Of a stretch of DNA of 64,000 bases, positions 1 to 8,256 are shown piece after piece (position 1 is the first letter of the stretch; the number at the start of each line of letters is the position of its first letter). The notes under the pieces were generated by a model that saw only the letters and a program-made list of their open reading frames with translations, had not been told where the DNA came from and searched no databases. The stretch covers positions 682,001-746,000 of the forward strand of contig NZ_JARVSC010000003.1 in assembly GCF_030209375.1 (NCBI RefSeq), read 5' to 3'. The stretch comes from Plantibacter sp. ME-Dv--P-122b. GTDB taxonomy: Bacteria > Actinomycetota > Actinomycetes > Actinomycetales > Microbacteriaceae. Made by a program: the position numbers and the translations under genes.

Positions 1-129
1 TGTCCGTCGCGCCCGGACGCCCGCTGAGCCGTTCCGCTCGGCCCGCACCGGACGACCACCCCATCACCGACCCCTCGCCGCGCCGGCGCTCATCGTCGCG
101 CCCGGAACCTGCCCGAAACGGAGCCTGCC

Positions 130-1647
130 ATGCACCCCGAAGACCACACCGATCCCACAACCGGAACCCCGAGCCCCACCGACACCGCGCCATCGACCAC
201 CTCCGCACCCGCGACCACCTCCGCACCGTCGGCCGCCTCTGCGGATGCCGTGGGCAGCAACCGCTGGTACCTCTCGACCGCCCCGATCATCCGAGCGCTG
301 ATTCACCTGTGCGTCCCGATGGCAGCGGCCCTGGTCGTCAGCGCCGTCTACAACCTCATCAACGCGGGCGTCGTCGGCTCGCTGCACGACACCACCCTGC
401 TCGCCGCGATCACGCTCGGAGCCCCAATCCTCGGACTGATCATGGCCATCGGCGACCTGTTCGGCGTCGGTGGCGGCGCGCTCATCTCCAGACTCCTGGG
501 CGCCTCCGAACACGACCCGGCACAGGCCGCGGACATCAAACGGGCCGCCTCCTTCTCCGTCTGGGGCGCGTTCCTCGCCGGCGCCGTGCTCGGCGGGATC
601 GGTCTCCTGTTCCTCGGCCCGCTCGTGTCGCTGCTCGGCGCGGACGCGGTCACCGCCCCGGCGACCTCGGCGTTCATCGGCGTCATGCTCGTGTTCGTCC
701 CCGTCATGGCGACCGCGTTCTGCCTGGAACAGCTCGTGCGGGCCGAGGGTGCCGCCCGTCAGGTGATGATCGCCCTCATCGCGTCGGCCGTGGCGAACCT
801 CGTCCTCGATCTCGTCTTCATCCTCGGCTTCGGCTGGGGCGTCGCCGGTGCGGCGCTCGCGATGGGCCTGGCGAACCTCGGTGTCCTCGTCTACTTCGTG
901 GCGTGGTTGCAGCGCAACAGCGAGCACGTCAGCCTGGCACCGCGCTGGTTCACCCTGTCGCCGACGATCCTCAAGCCGGTCCTCGGTGTCGGGGTCAGCA
1001 CGCTCCTGCAGTCGGGGTTCCTCATCGTCACCGCGCTCGTGTTGAACACCCTGGCCGCGGCCTACGGAGACGCCCCGCTCGCCGCCATGGGCGTCGCGGT
1101 CCGGATCGCCCAGGTACCCGAGTTCCTGGTCATGGGCGTCACCTTCGGGGTACTCCCCCTCCTCGCCTACTCGTTCGGCAAGGGCGACGGCGCGCGCCTC
1201 CGGTCGGCTCTCCGAGCCTCGGCACTCACGGTCGGTGGGATCTCGGTCCTCTTCGCCGGCGTCGTCTTCGTCCTGCGCGAGCCGATCGTCTCCGCGTTCA
1301 TCGCCGACCCCGCCGTCCTCGGGCTCGGCGTCACGATCCTCGTCGCCCAGCTCACCGCGATGATCGCCAACGGGTTCACCGGGCTCATCACCTCGCTCTT
1401 CCAAGCGACCGGGCGAGCACTCGCCGTGGCGGTCATGGCCGTCACCCAGGGCGTGCTGTTCGTTCCGATCGTCCTCCTCGGCAACCTGTGGTTCGGACTC
1501 GATGGCATCGTCTGGTCGCTCACGGTCACCGAGGTCATCGTCTTCCTGGTCGGGGTCCTGCTCTGGCTCGGCTCGCGGAGCGCGATCGACCGAGGGCTCG
1601 CAGCCGGCTCCCCTGAACGTGCCGACGCCCAACTCGCCGACGCCTGA
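130..1647 (+). CDS. MATE family efflux transporter
   Basis: Predicted 505-residue integral membrane protein of the multidrug and toxin extrusion (MATE) family, which exports cationic or amphipathic compounds in exchange for H+ or Na+. After a disordered Thr/Pro/Ser/Ala-rich N-terminus (about 45 residues) the protein consists of about 12 hydrophobic segments in two similar halves; the first half contains the MATE-like stretch VYNLINAGVVGSL and the GALISRLLGA segment, as in MepA-like proteins. The ATG at 130 has a GGAG at 120-123. A later in-frame GTG at 250 would remove most of the disordered tail, so the start is not certain. No regulator is directly adjacent. The gene ends 6 bases before a copy of the inverted-end repeat and is convergent with the next gene. 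Substrate cannot be told from sequence. Confidence 0.9.
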   Translation: MHPEDHTDPTTGTPSPTDTAPSTTSAPATTSAPSAASADAVGSNRWYLSTAPIIRALIHLCVPMAAALVVSAVYNLINAGVVGSLHDTTLLAAITLGAPILGLIMAIGDLFGVGGGALISRLLGASEHDPAQAADIKRAASFSVWGAFLAGAVLGGIGLLFLGPLVSLLGADAVTAPATSAFIGVMLVFVPVMATAFCLEQLVRAEGAARQVMIALIASAVANLVLDLVFILGFGWGVAGAALAMGLANLGVLVYFVAWLQRNSEHVSLAPRWFTLSPTILKPVLGVGVSTLLQSGFLIVTALVLNTLAAAYGDAPLAAMGVAVRIAQVPEFLVMGVTFGVLPLLAYSFGKGDGARLRSALRASALTVGGISVLFAGVVFVLREPIVSAFIADPAVLGLGVTILVAQLTAMIANGFTGLITSLFQATGRALAVAVMAVTQGVLFVPIVLLGNLWFGLDGIVWSLTVTEVIVFLVGVLLWLGSRSAIDRGLAAGSPERADAQLADA

Positions 1648-1653
1648 CGGACT

Positions 1654-1820
1654 GCCAGCGCGGTGCGCTGACGTGAGCGCGGGTCACACGCGTGGGCGCG
1701 GGTCTCCGGAGGGCCGCGCCCACGTCCCTGGCCCGCGCTCACGCCGATTGCAGCGATCTCACGTCGGCGCACCGCGCCGGCACCCACACCACCGCGCTCG
1801 GGTCAGCGCACCGCGCTGGC
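1654..1820. repeat. Inverted-end intergenic repeat (family A), copy 1
   Basis: A 167-bp element bounded by perfect 19-bp inverted ends: GCCAGCGCGGTGCGCTGAC at 1654-1672 and its exact reverse complement at 1802-1820. Inside are further paired segments (GTGAGCGCGGGTC near the left, GGCCCGCGCTCAC near the middle) and an imperfect extra end copy. It fills most of the interval between the convergent MATE and GNAT genes. Five other loci in the window carry the same element. No open reading frame is convincing inside it. Confidence 0.85.
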
Positions 1821-1856
1821 GACACCCCACTGAGCGTGGAGGCCGTCCCAGGAGCA

Positions 1857-2357
1857 TCAGACCGCCGAAGCACCCGGCAGCACGCGCATCACCGCGTTCT
1901 CGATGAGCACCCCACGGCGCTCGACCCGCTGCTCGCGGACGACGACGAAGCCGTGGCGCTCGAACACCGGCTGCGCCGTCCGACTCGCCTGCACGGTCAC
2001 CTCCCGAAGCCCCACCGCCCGCGCTTCATCGAGCATCTGACGGATGAGTGCGGACCCGACGCCGCGCCGTCCAGCGTCCGGATCGACGAACAGCATGTCG
2101 AGGTAGCCGATCTCGACGTCCAGGTCGGTGAATCCGACCACCGCGTCGTCGAGCTCGGCCACCCACGTCGTCACCGCGGCACGTCGGGCTGCCCAGTCGT
2201 CCAACACCGCCTCTGCCGGGTCGTCCGGCACCCACGCGGCGAGCTGCTCGGCCGTGTAGTGAGCGGCAGCCGTCACCCGCACCGCCCGCTCGAAGACCGA
2301 CCTGGTCGCTCGCGCATCGGTGTCACGGTAGCGGCGGATCCGGGGGTCGTCGAACAC
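1857..2357 (-). CDS. GNAT family N-acetyltransferase
   Basis: 166-residue protein of the GCN5-related acetyltransferase fold, which transfers acetyl from acetyl-CoA to an amine; the acceptor is unknown. The acetyl-CoA pyrophosphate-binding motif is visible as DAGRRGVGSALI at about residues 94-105, preceded by the strand GYLDMLFVDP and followed by the late strand LREVTVQASRTAQPVFERHGF. The GTG at 2357 (protein start VFDDPRIRRYRD) is chosen because the reading frame upstream has Arg/Ser/Pro-rich composition typical of non-coding frame and runs into the next gene. It is convergent with the MATE gene and lies downstream of the DUF4406-like gene on the same strand. Confidence 0.82.
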   Translation of the reverse strand: MFDDPRIRRYRDTDARATRSVFERAVRVTAAAHYTAEQLAAWVPDDPAEAVLDDWAARRAAVTTWVAELDDAVVGFTDLDVEIGYLDMLFVDPDAGRRGVGSALIRQMLDEARAVGLREVTVQASRTAQPVFERHGFVVVREQRVERRGVLIENAVMRVLPGASAV

Positions 2358-2403
2358 GCGCGTCAGCTTAGCCAAAGCGCCGGGACGCCGCAGCGAAGCG
2401 ACC

Positions 2404-2763
2404 TCAGCCCTCGAGTGCCGGGATCTCCGAGAGGTCGGTGTACACGGGGATCCCACGCTCACGGGCGATCGCGACGTCGGTGTCGGCACCCGACGACTCC
2501 CCCGGCAACCGGAGCACGGCGTCACAGTGCTGGAGCAACCGCCTGGCCGTCTCGTACATGACGTCACCGTCGCCCGCCGCGGGGTCGATCCCGCGCAGGA
2601 TCGGCAGTGCGACCCACTCCCCGATCATCGGGACGTGACCGCGCGCGTAGATCGGCGCTGCAGCGGCTTCGAGTCGCTCCAGGTTGCGGGCGATGGCATC
2701 GGGATCCCCACCGGTCCCGGAACGGTAGGGGCCGGCGATGAGGATGAGGAGTGGCGTGGTCAT
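2404..2763 (-). CDS. DUF4406 / nucleoside deoxyribosyltransferase-like protein
   Basis: 119-residue soluble protein with a single Rossmann-like domain. The N-terminus ILIAGPYRSGT and the C-terminal block LPGESSGADTDVAIARERG match the pattern of the DUF4406 and nucleoside 2-deoxyribosyltransferase-like group, in which a Gly-Pro-Tyr loop and an acidic residue near a Ser-Gly turn line a nucleotide-sugar pocket. True deoxyribosyltransferase activity is not established for this subgroup, so the reaction is left open. The ATG at 2763 is used; a GTG at 2772 in the same frame is an alternative. Divergent from the DeoR regulator with 56 bases between the starts. Confidence 0.7.
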   Translation of the reverse strand: MTTPLLILIAGPYRSGTGGDPDAIARNLERLEAAAAPIYARGHVPMIGEWVALPILRGIDPAAGDGDVMYETARRLLQHCDAVLRLPGESSGADTDVAIARERGIPVYTDLSEIPALEG

Positions 2764-2785
2764 GTCCAGCACTGTAGCGTTAACC

Positions 2786-2800
2786 GTGCACTATCGTGCA
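2786..2800. promoter_or_regulatory. Direct repeat GTGCA-N5-GTGCA, possible DeoR operator
   Basis: Two identical GTGCA half-sites, 10 bases apart start to start (2786-2790 and 2796-2800), lie in the 56-bp interval between the divergent DUF4406-like and DeoR genes, 20-34 bases before the DeoR ATG. Regulators of the DeoR family often bind short direct repeats and repress their own gene. The assignment is inference from position only. Confidence 0.35.
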
Positions 2801-2819
2801 ACACCACGAAGGAGCACGC

Positions 2820-3527
2820 ATGTTGAGCGCACAACGACGATCACACCTGCTCGACCTCCTCGAGCGCGACGGCCGGATCGTCGCGAAGGACGCCGCCGCC
2901 GCGCTCGGGCTCTCCGAGGACTCGATCCGCCGCGACCTCCGCGAGCTGGCCGAAGCCGGCCTCTGCGTCCGCGTCTACGGTGGTGCACTCCCGGTCGCAG
3001 CAGCCGACCGCCCGTTCCGGGATCGACTGTCCCTCGGGACGGCGAGCAAGGAGCGCGTCGCCCGCATCGCCGCCGAGCGGATCCGGCCGGGCAGCACCGT
3101 CATCATCGACGCCGGCACCACCGCGCTCGCGCTCGCCCGACTCCTCCCGGACGACCCGACCCTCACCGTCATCACCCCGAGCCCGGCGGTAGCCCTCGCC
3201 GTGGCGGAGCACTCGCCGGCGCGCGTCATCATGATCGGTGGCGAACTCGGACGTCACTCGATGGTCGCGGGCGGCGCCCTCGCCGCGGAGGCCATCCGTC
3301 ACCTGAGCGCCGACGCCTGCTTCCTCGGCGTCACGGGCTTCCATCCCGAACACGGCCTCACCACCGGCGACCTCGACGACGCCGCGACGAAGCGCGCACT
3401 CGCCGAGCGCAGCACCGACGTCTACGTCCTGGCGAGCGAGGAGAAGGTCGGGGCCGTCTCCCGGTACCCGGTGCTCGACGTCGGCGAGGTCACCGAGGTC
3501 ATCGTCGACCAGCAGGCGGACGGATAG
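2820..3527 (+). CDS. DeoR/GlpR family transcriptional regulator
   Basis: 235-residue regulator. Residues about 1-57 form the winged helix-turn-helix (LSEDSIRRDLRELAEAG is the recognition region typical of DeoR), and residues about 70-230 form the DeoR C-terminal sensor domain, a sugar-isomerase-like fold that binds phosphorylated sugars; IIDAGTTALALARLL contains its ligand loop. The ATG at 2820 is preceded by GAAGGAG at 2808-2814, a strong ribosome site; an in-frame GTG at 2796 is less likely. No sugar operon is next to it on the same strand, so the target is unknown apart from probable control of the divergent gene and itself. Confidence 0.9.
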   Translation: MLSAQRRSHLLDLLERDGRIVAKDAAAALGLSEDSIRRDLRELAEAGLCVRVYGGALPVAAADRPFRDRLSLGTASKERVARIAAERIRPGSTVIIDAGTTALALARLLPDDPTLTVITPSPAVALAVAEHSPARVIMIGGELGRHSMVAGGALAAEAIRHLSADACFLGVTGFHPEHGLTTGDLDDAATKRALAERSTDVYVLASEEKVGAVSRYPVLDVGEVTEVIVDQQADG

Positions 3528-3567
3528 GACCGGTCGACGCGGGCCGGGGGTCCGGCGCGCGGGATCG

Positions 3568-4296
3568 TCAGGATCGCGGGTAGGTCTCGGCGAGGAACGC
3601 GGCGTAGCCACCCGGGGTCCGGCCACGTCGCCGACCCGAGGTCTCGACGGGCGCGTCCGGCGTCGGCACGACCCGGAGACCCGCCGCCCGGGCGCGCTCG
3701 ACGAGATCGACGTCCTCATGCTCGGCCAGCTCACGGAAGCCGCCGAGTTCGTCGAGCCGATCGGCCCGGACTCCCAGGTTGGCCCCGTGCACGTTGCCCG
3801 GCAGATGTCCGGGCGGGTGGGTCTCCATCCAGCGCTCGATGTCGCGCTCGGAGAAGTCCGCGAAGTCGGGGCGGACAGTCCCCAGGAGCACGTCCACGCC
3901 GGCGTCGAACGCATCGGCATGCACGGAGAACCAGTCCTCCGGAACGCGCGAGTCGGCGTCGGTGTTGGCCATCCACCGCGCGGAGATGTCGGCAGAGTCC
4001 GATCCGGCAGCGCCCGATCCCAGAGCGGCCACGACACCCGCACGCCGGGCCGCCCCGACACTGCGCTCGTCGATGACGACGGTGACCGCCTCCTCCGGAT
4101 CGACGCCCGCCGACCGTTCCCCGACGATCCGCGCCGTGTCGTCGCGGCAGTCGTCGAGCACCACGACGATCCCCACCTGCAGCTCGGGACGACGACGCAG
4201 CACGGCGGCACGCGCGACGAGCAGCGCGTCGAGGCATGCCCCGATCAGCTCCTCCTCGTCGTGCGCGGGCACGACGGCATCGATCCGTCGCAGCAT
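3568..4296 (-). CDS. Glycosyltransferase family 2
   Basis: 242-residue cytoplasmic GT-A fold glycosyltransferase without membrane segments. Visible motifs are the N-terminal nucleotide-binding strand AVVPAHDEEELIGACLDALL, the VVLDDCRDDTARI strand, the metal-binding NTDADSRVPEDWF (DxD type), and the acceptor-side segment GFRELAEHEDVDLVERA. It uses a nucleotide-activated sugar; donor and acceptor are unknown. The ATG overlaps the stop of the PIG-L/methyltransferase gene as TGATG at 4296, so translation is almost surely coupled and the products act in the same pathway. It is the last gene of the three-gene operon. Confidence 0.88.
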   Translation of the reverse strand: MLRRIDAVVPAHDEEELIGACLDALLVARAAVLRRRPELQVGIVVVLDDCRDDTARIVGERSAGVDPEEAVTVVIDERSVGAARRAGVVAALGSGAAGSDSADISARWMANTDADSRVPEDWFSVHADAFDAGVDVLLGTVRPDFADFSERDIERWMETHPPGHLPGNVHGANLGVRADRLDELGGFRELAEHEDVDLVERARAAGLRVVPTPDAPVETSGRRRGRTPGGYAAFLAETYPRS

Positions 4297-5741
4297 CAGC
4301 CGGTCAGACCGTCCACCGCGGCGACGCTCGCCTCGTCGGCAGGCACGAGGACGTCAAGCAGGAAGTCGTCCTCGACGTGCTGGATCGACCGACGGCCGGG
4401 CCAGCGTTCGAGCAACCGGCGATGGACGAACTCGGCCGACGTCGTGGCGTGGTCGTCGGGGTGCCGCCAGTGACACGCGACGATGCTCCCGCCAGGCGTG
4501 AGCGAGCCGAGGAGGTGGTCGATGACCCGGTCGAGGTCGGTCGCCGACAGGTAGTAGCCGACCTCCGACATCACCACGAGGTCGAAGGTGCCACCCGGCC
4601 AGTCGTCGGGGAGCGTGCCCCGTTCGAACCGGGCAACGGGCACCCGTCGGCGGGCGATCTCGAGCGGCGCTTCGGCGATGTCGACACCGAGCACGTCGTC
4701 GCTGCGGTCCGCGAGCCGCTCCGTGAGGACACCCGTCGCGCAGCCGAGTTCGAGCACCGAACCGTAGCGCTGGCGCGGCAGGGCGGCGAGGAGGACCCGA
4801 CGTTTCCGCTCCTCGTACCAGGAGCCGAAGTCCCAGCCGTCGGGGTGGTCGCGGTAGTGGTCCTCGAACGACTCCTTCGACCGCGACGCAGCGTCGGCCG
4901 TCGCGGTGTCGTCGGCGGTTTCGGTGTCGGTGTCCGCCGCCGCGCCTACATCCGGGTCGGAACCTGGCGCGAGGTCCAGCGCACGCCCGTTCGGGAACAG
5001 CACCTCGAACCGCCGCGCGTAGTGCTGCAGGTGGTGGTGGTCGACGATCGCCTCGTCGCCCGGTGCGTCCGAGAGCGGCTCCGTCTGCGAGGGGTAGGCG
5101 TCCATCGCGGCGATCTTCGCCCCGTGGGCCGCGGCGTCGAGTGGGACGATCCGCGCCTCGCCCCATGGCAGGGTCGCGTCGTCGGTGTCGGCCCAGTGCC
5201 AGAGCCAGATGGGGAACTCCACGAGCGCGAGGTCGAGTTCGGTCGCGAGGGCCGTGGCGAGTTCGCCGGCGATCCGGTGGTCGCGGTGCCCGTCGCCGCG
5301 CCAGGGGGCGACGATGAGCGGTCGCGATCCGGCGGTTGCGACGGCCGCCCGCAGTCGCTCCGCGATGCCCGCGCGTTCGGCGTCGAGGCCGCCGTCCGGG
5401 ATGTGCAGGACGTCGTACCCGACCGTCCGGTGGAGACGGCCGATCGCGTCGACGAACTCCGCCTCCCGGCGCGGGGCTAGCTCCTCGGGCGTGGTGGTCG
5501 GCGAGTCGGGGTGCGATCCCTCGCCGAGGGTCACGAGGAGGACCTCGACCGGGATCCCGGCGGCCGCGGCCGCCGCGATCAGCCCGCCGGCACCCAGCGA
5601 CTCGTCGTCGGGGTGCGGCGACAGGACGACGACGCCGGTGGCGTGGCGCCAGCCGTCCCAGACGGGCAGGTCGAGCTCGTGGAGTCGCGTCGCCCAGGCG
5701 GCTGCCGACGTGCCGGGGTCGCGGTGGTCGAACGCGGGCAT
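4296..5741 (-). CDS. Bifunctional PIG-L deacetylase / class I SAM methyltransferase
   Basis: 481-residue two-domain protein. Residues about 35-250 are a PIG-L (LmbE-like) zinc deacetylase, with PHPDDE at 42-47 and the second metal site GDGHRDH at 149-155; this family removes acetyl groups from N-acetylated amino sugars. An Asp/Thr/Ala-rich linker (about 260-288) leads to a class I methyltransferase domain with the SAM-binding VLELGCATG at 329-337 and the acidic ribose-binding VLGVDIAEA at 350-358; the domain opens with a NodS-like segment (FEDHYRDHPDGWDFGSWYE). A plausible order of reactions is deacetylation to a free amine followed by methylation, but the substrate is unknown. Start and stop both share TGATG overlaps with neighbours (5739-5743, 4294-4298). 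Confidence 0.88.
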   Translation of the reverse strand: MPAFDHRDPGTSAAAWATRLHELDLPVWDGWRHATGVVVLSPHPDDESLGAGGLIAAAAAAGIPVEVLLVTLGEGSHPDSPTTTPEELAPRREAEFVDAIGRLHRTVGYDVLHIPDGGLDAERAGIAERLRAAVATAGSRPLIVAPWRGDGHRDHRIAGELATALATELDLALVEFPIWLWHWADTDDATLPWGEARIVPLDAAAHGAKIAAMDAYPSQTEPLSDAPGDEAIVDHHHLQHYARRFEVLFPNGRALDLAPGSDPDVGAAADTDTETADDTATADAASRSKESFEDHYRDHPDGWDFGSWYEERKRRVLLAALPRQRYGSVLELGCATGVLTERLADRSDDVLGVDIAEAPLEIARRRVPVARFERGTLPDDWPGGTFDLVVMSEVGYYLSATDLDRVIDHLLGSLTPGGSIVACHWRHPDDHATTSAEFVHRRLLERWPGRRSIQHVEDDFLLDVLVPADEASVAAVDGLTG

Positions 5742-6763
5742 CAGTCGGCCTCCACCAGCATGCGGCCGTAGCGCGCGAGGTCGCGATCGCCGTGGTCCTG
5801 CTGGACGTACAGCTCGAGGTCGGACATCCGCGCGAGATACGCGGGTTCGGAGGTGAGCGGGCCGGGGCCGAGTGCTCCGAGCACCCCGGCTCGGATGGCG
5901 TCGACCCGACCGCGGACCGTCGACCGCACGCGCTGGGCGAGGCGAGGGCCGGCCGCGTCGTCGGCGTGGCCGTGCTCGATGGCCTGGGCCGCGTCGGCGA
6001 TCGCCTGCTCGGCGATCGAGAGGTCGATGGCCGCGGCGCCGAGCGTGCGCAGGAGGAGGTCGGCGTCGGGTCGGGTGCGTGCCGCGGCGAGGAGACGGTC
6101 GACGAGCGTGACCGCGCCGCCCCACCAGCAGGCGGCGACGCCGATCCCGCCCCAGGAGAAGCCGGGGCGTCGCAGGTACCACCCGTCGTCGCCGACCGGG
6201 GAGGCGGGGACCCCGTCGAAGCCGACTGGGCCACTCGGTACGAGCGGCAGTCCGCGGGCGAGCCACGCGCTGTCGTCGGTCGTGACCCCGGGGTCGGTGA
6301 GCGCGACGGCGAACAGCCGCCGCTCCCCGGGCGCGGTGTGGGCGGTGACGAGGGCGTCGCTCAGATGGGACGCGAGGGAGCACCACGGCTTGGTGCCGGT
6401 CAGCTGCCAGGCGTCGTCGACCAGGGAGGCGTCGAGGCGCAGCCCCGGCGCCTCGGCCGCGAAGACGCCCCAGGTGGAGACGGCCGGCGGTTCGAGGTCG
6501 GCCTGATGCAGGATGGCGAGCGCGTCGAGGTGCGGTTCGACGACGCGTGCGAGTGTGACGTCGACCGCGGCGATCGCGCCGAGTCCCGCGAAGACGCGCC
6601 CGGCGGTGTGCTGTTCGAGGGGGCCGACGAGTCGCACGGCTGTGGAGGTGAAGGCCAGACGCGACTCGATGCTCGCCAACGACCCCGTCGCCGCGTCGTG
6701 CAGGGCGTCGAGGTCGAGGGCGGTGCCGCTGGTGGGCCAGGCGGTCGACTGCAGACGGATCAT
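5741..6763 (-). CDS. Acyl-CoA dehydrogenase-like flavoprotein
   Basis: 340-residue protein resembling acyl-CoA dehydrogenases, shorter than the usual 380 or so residues. The middle-domain signature LTGTKPWCSLASHLSDALVT corresponds to the family's GxKxW flavin-contact region, and the C-terminal half is helical and Ala/Arg-rich as in the dehydrogenase four-helix bundle. The family oxidises acyl thioesters with FAD, but several members act as N- or C-oxygenases, so fatty-acid oxidation should not be assumed. The usual C-terminal QxxGGxGY-type motif is not obvious. The ATG at 6763 lacks its own ribosome site and overlaps the stop of a short upstream ORF (ATGA), suggesting translational coupling. 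First main gene of the operon with the PIG-L/methyltransferase fusion and GT2. Confidence 0.75.
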   Translation of the reverse strand: MIRLQSTAWPTSGTALDLDALHDAATGSLASIESRLAFTSTAVRLVGPLEQHTAGRVFAGLGAIAAVDVTLARVVEPHLDALAILHQADLEPPAVSTWGVFAAEAPGLRLDASLVDDAWQLTGTKPWCSLASHLSDALVTAHTAPGERRLFAVALTDPGVTTDDSAWLARGLPLVPSGPVGFDGVPASPVGDDGWYLRRPGFSWGGIGVAACWWGGAVTLVDRLLAAARTRPDADLLLRTLGAAAIDLSIAEQAIADAAQAIEHGHADDAAGPRLAQRVRSTVRGRVDAIRAGVLGALGPGPLTSEPAYLARMSDLELYVQQDHGDRDLARYGRMLVEAD

Positions 6764-6804
6764 GCGATCCGCGTCTGGTGTCGGGGTTCCATCGGTGCGC
6801 GCAT
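6760..6804 (-). CDS. Possible 14-codon translated leader ORF
   Basis: A short reading frame, MRAPMEPRHQTRIA, starts at ATG 6804 immediately after a strong GAGGAGG ribosome site and ends in a TGA that overlaps the acyl-CoA-dehydrogenase-like ATG as ATGA. The downstream gene has no ribosome site of its own, so this leader could load ribosomes and couple translation. It has no run of one amino acid that would suggest an attenuator. It may be chance, but ribosome site, length and overlap agree. Confidence 0.4.
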   Translation of the reverse strand: MRAPMEPRHQTRIA

Positions 6805-6893
6805 GCGACCTCCTCGCGTCGTGGAGGTCCAAGTCTCGCACCGCCACGCACCGCCGCACGCCCCTGGACCGCGACCACCGACCCTGGTAGTGC

Positions 6894-7121
6894 GCCAGCG
6901 CGGTGCGCTGACGTGAGCGCGGGTCATCGACGCGAGCGCGGGTCTCCGGAAGGGTGCCAGCGCGGTGCGCTGACGTGAGCGCGGGTCATGGACGCGGGCG
7001 CGGGTCTCCGGAGGGGCGCGGTCAGGCGTGTGACCCGCGCTCACGCCGGTTCCCTCGGGTTCGCGTCAGCGCACCGCGCTGGCACCGGTTTCCGGCGACT
7101 CAGCTCAGCGCACCGCGCCGA
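6894..7121. repeat. Inverted-end intergenic repeat (family A), copy 2, partly duplicated
   Basis: The left end GCCAGCGCGGTGCGCTGAC occurs twice in direct orientation (starting 6894 and about 6957) followed each time by GTGAGCGCGGGTCAT and a CTCCGGA block, then the right end at 7065-7083, and an additional degenerate right end reaching 7121. It occupies most of the 390-bp gap between the acyl-CoA-dehydrogenase-like gene start and the acdS stop, ending 32 bases after the acdS stop codon. No gene seen in the remainder of the gap. Confidence 0.82.
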
Positions 7122-7153
7122 CAACCCATCCAGGCGCGGTAGCGGGCCGAGAC

Positions 7154-8164
7154 TCAGTCGCGGAAGAGGGCGCTGTAGGCGTTGATCGCCGGCTGCCCAC
7201 CGAGGTGCGCGTACAGGACGTTGCTCGACGCCGGGATGTCACCGCTCGTGACGAGGTCGATCAGTCCAGCCATCGACTTCCCCTCGTAGACCGGGTCGAT
7301 GATGACGCCTTCGAGCCGACCGGTCAGACGGATCGCCTCCATCGTCGACTCGACCGGGATCCCGTAGAGGTCTCCGGCCCACCCCTCCAGCACCGTGATC
7401 TCGTCGACGCGGAGCTCCCGTTCGAGGCCGATGAGCTCCGCCGTGTTGCGGGCGATGCGTGCGACCTGGTCGCGGGTCTCCTGGATCTTCGCCGACGCGT
7501 CGATCCCGATCACCCGGCGCGGTCGGTCCTGGCCGGCGAACCCGGCGATCATGCCGGCGTGCGTCGACCCGGTGACGCTGCAGACGACGATCGTGTCGAA
7601 GAACACGCCGAGTTCACGCTCCTGCTGCTCGACCTCGGCGGCCCAGTTCGCGAAGCCCAGACCGCCGAGCCGGTGGTCCGACGCGCCGGCCGGGATCGCG
7701 TAGGGGGTGCCGCCGCGTTCGCGCACGTCGTCGAGGGCGCGCTCCCAGCTCGACTTGAACCCGATGCCGAAGCCCGCGGGGTCGAGACGGACCTCGGCCC
7801 CCATGATCCGCGACAGCATGATGTTGCCGACCCGGTCGTTCACGGAGTCCGGCCAGTCCACCCAGTTCTCCTGCACGAGCACGGCCTGCATCCCGAGCTT
7901 CGCCGCGACGGCCGCGACCTGACGCGTGTGGTTGGACTGGTAGCCACCGATCGACACGAGCGTGTCGGCACCCTGCGCGATGGCATCGGGGATGAGGTAC
8001 TCCAGCTTGCGGGTCTTGTTGCCGCCGTAGGCGAGACCGCTGTTGACGTCCTCACGCTTGGCCCAGATCGTCGCGCCACCGAGGTGGGCGGTGAGGCGGT
8101 TGAGTTCGTGGACGGGACTCGGTCCGAACGTGAGCGGGTAGCGGGAGAAGTCGCTGAGGGACAT
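7154..8164 (-). CDS. acdS: 1-aminocyclopropane-1-carboxylate deaminase
   Basis: 336-residue PLP enzyme that opens ACC, the plant ethylene precursor, to 2-oxobutyrate and ammonia in the cytoplasm. The sequence is close to known AcdS throughout ([11 protein letters not shown] near the start). The PLP lysine lies in GGNKTRK (Lys50). The residues that separate true ACC deaminase from D-cysteine desulfhydrase, Glu295 and Leu322 in Pseudomonas numbering, are retained as Glu294 in VYEGKS and Leu321 in AHLGG, with Tyr293 also present. A CAGGAG ribosome site lies 7 bases before the ATG. A GntR regulator lies 92 bases upstream on the same strand, as in other actinobacterial acdS loci. The activity lets root bacteria lower plant ethylene. 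Confidence 0.95.
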   Translation of the reverse strand: MSLSDFSRYPLTFGPSPVHELNRLTAHLGGATIWAKREDVNSGLAYGGNKTRKLEYLIPDAIAQGADTLVSIGGYQSNHTRQVAAVAAKLGMQAVLVQENWVDWPDSVNDRVGNIMLSRIMGAEVRLDPAGFGIGFKSSWERALDDVRERGGTPYAIPAGASDHRLGGLGFANWAAEVEQQERELGVFFDTIVVCSVTGSTHAGMIAGFAGQDRPRRVIGIDASAKIQETRDQVARIARNTAELIGLERELRVDEITVLEGWAGDLYGIPVESTMEAIRLTGRLEGVIIDPVYEGKSMAGLIDLVTSGDIPASSNVLYAHLGGQPAINAYSALFRD

Positions 8165-8256
8165 GTGGTGGCTCCTGGGTCTCGGTGGTGCTGTGGGCCC
8201 GCGACGAACTCGGGAACGGGTCGGGTCTGGGGAACGGGTGGGGTGGTGCGCGCCGC

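Noticed and set aside
1-129. Possible end of a gene cut by the window start
   Set aside because: A frame ends in TGA at about 27 but the eight codons available give no evidence of a family; nothing else is seen before the MATE start.
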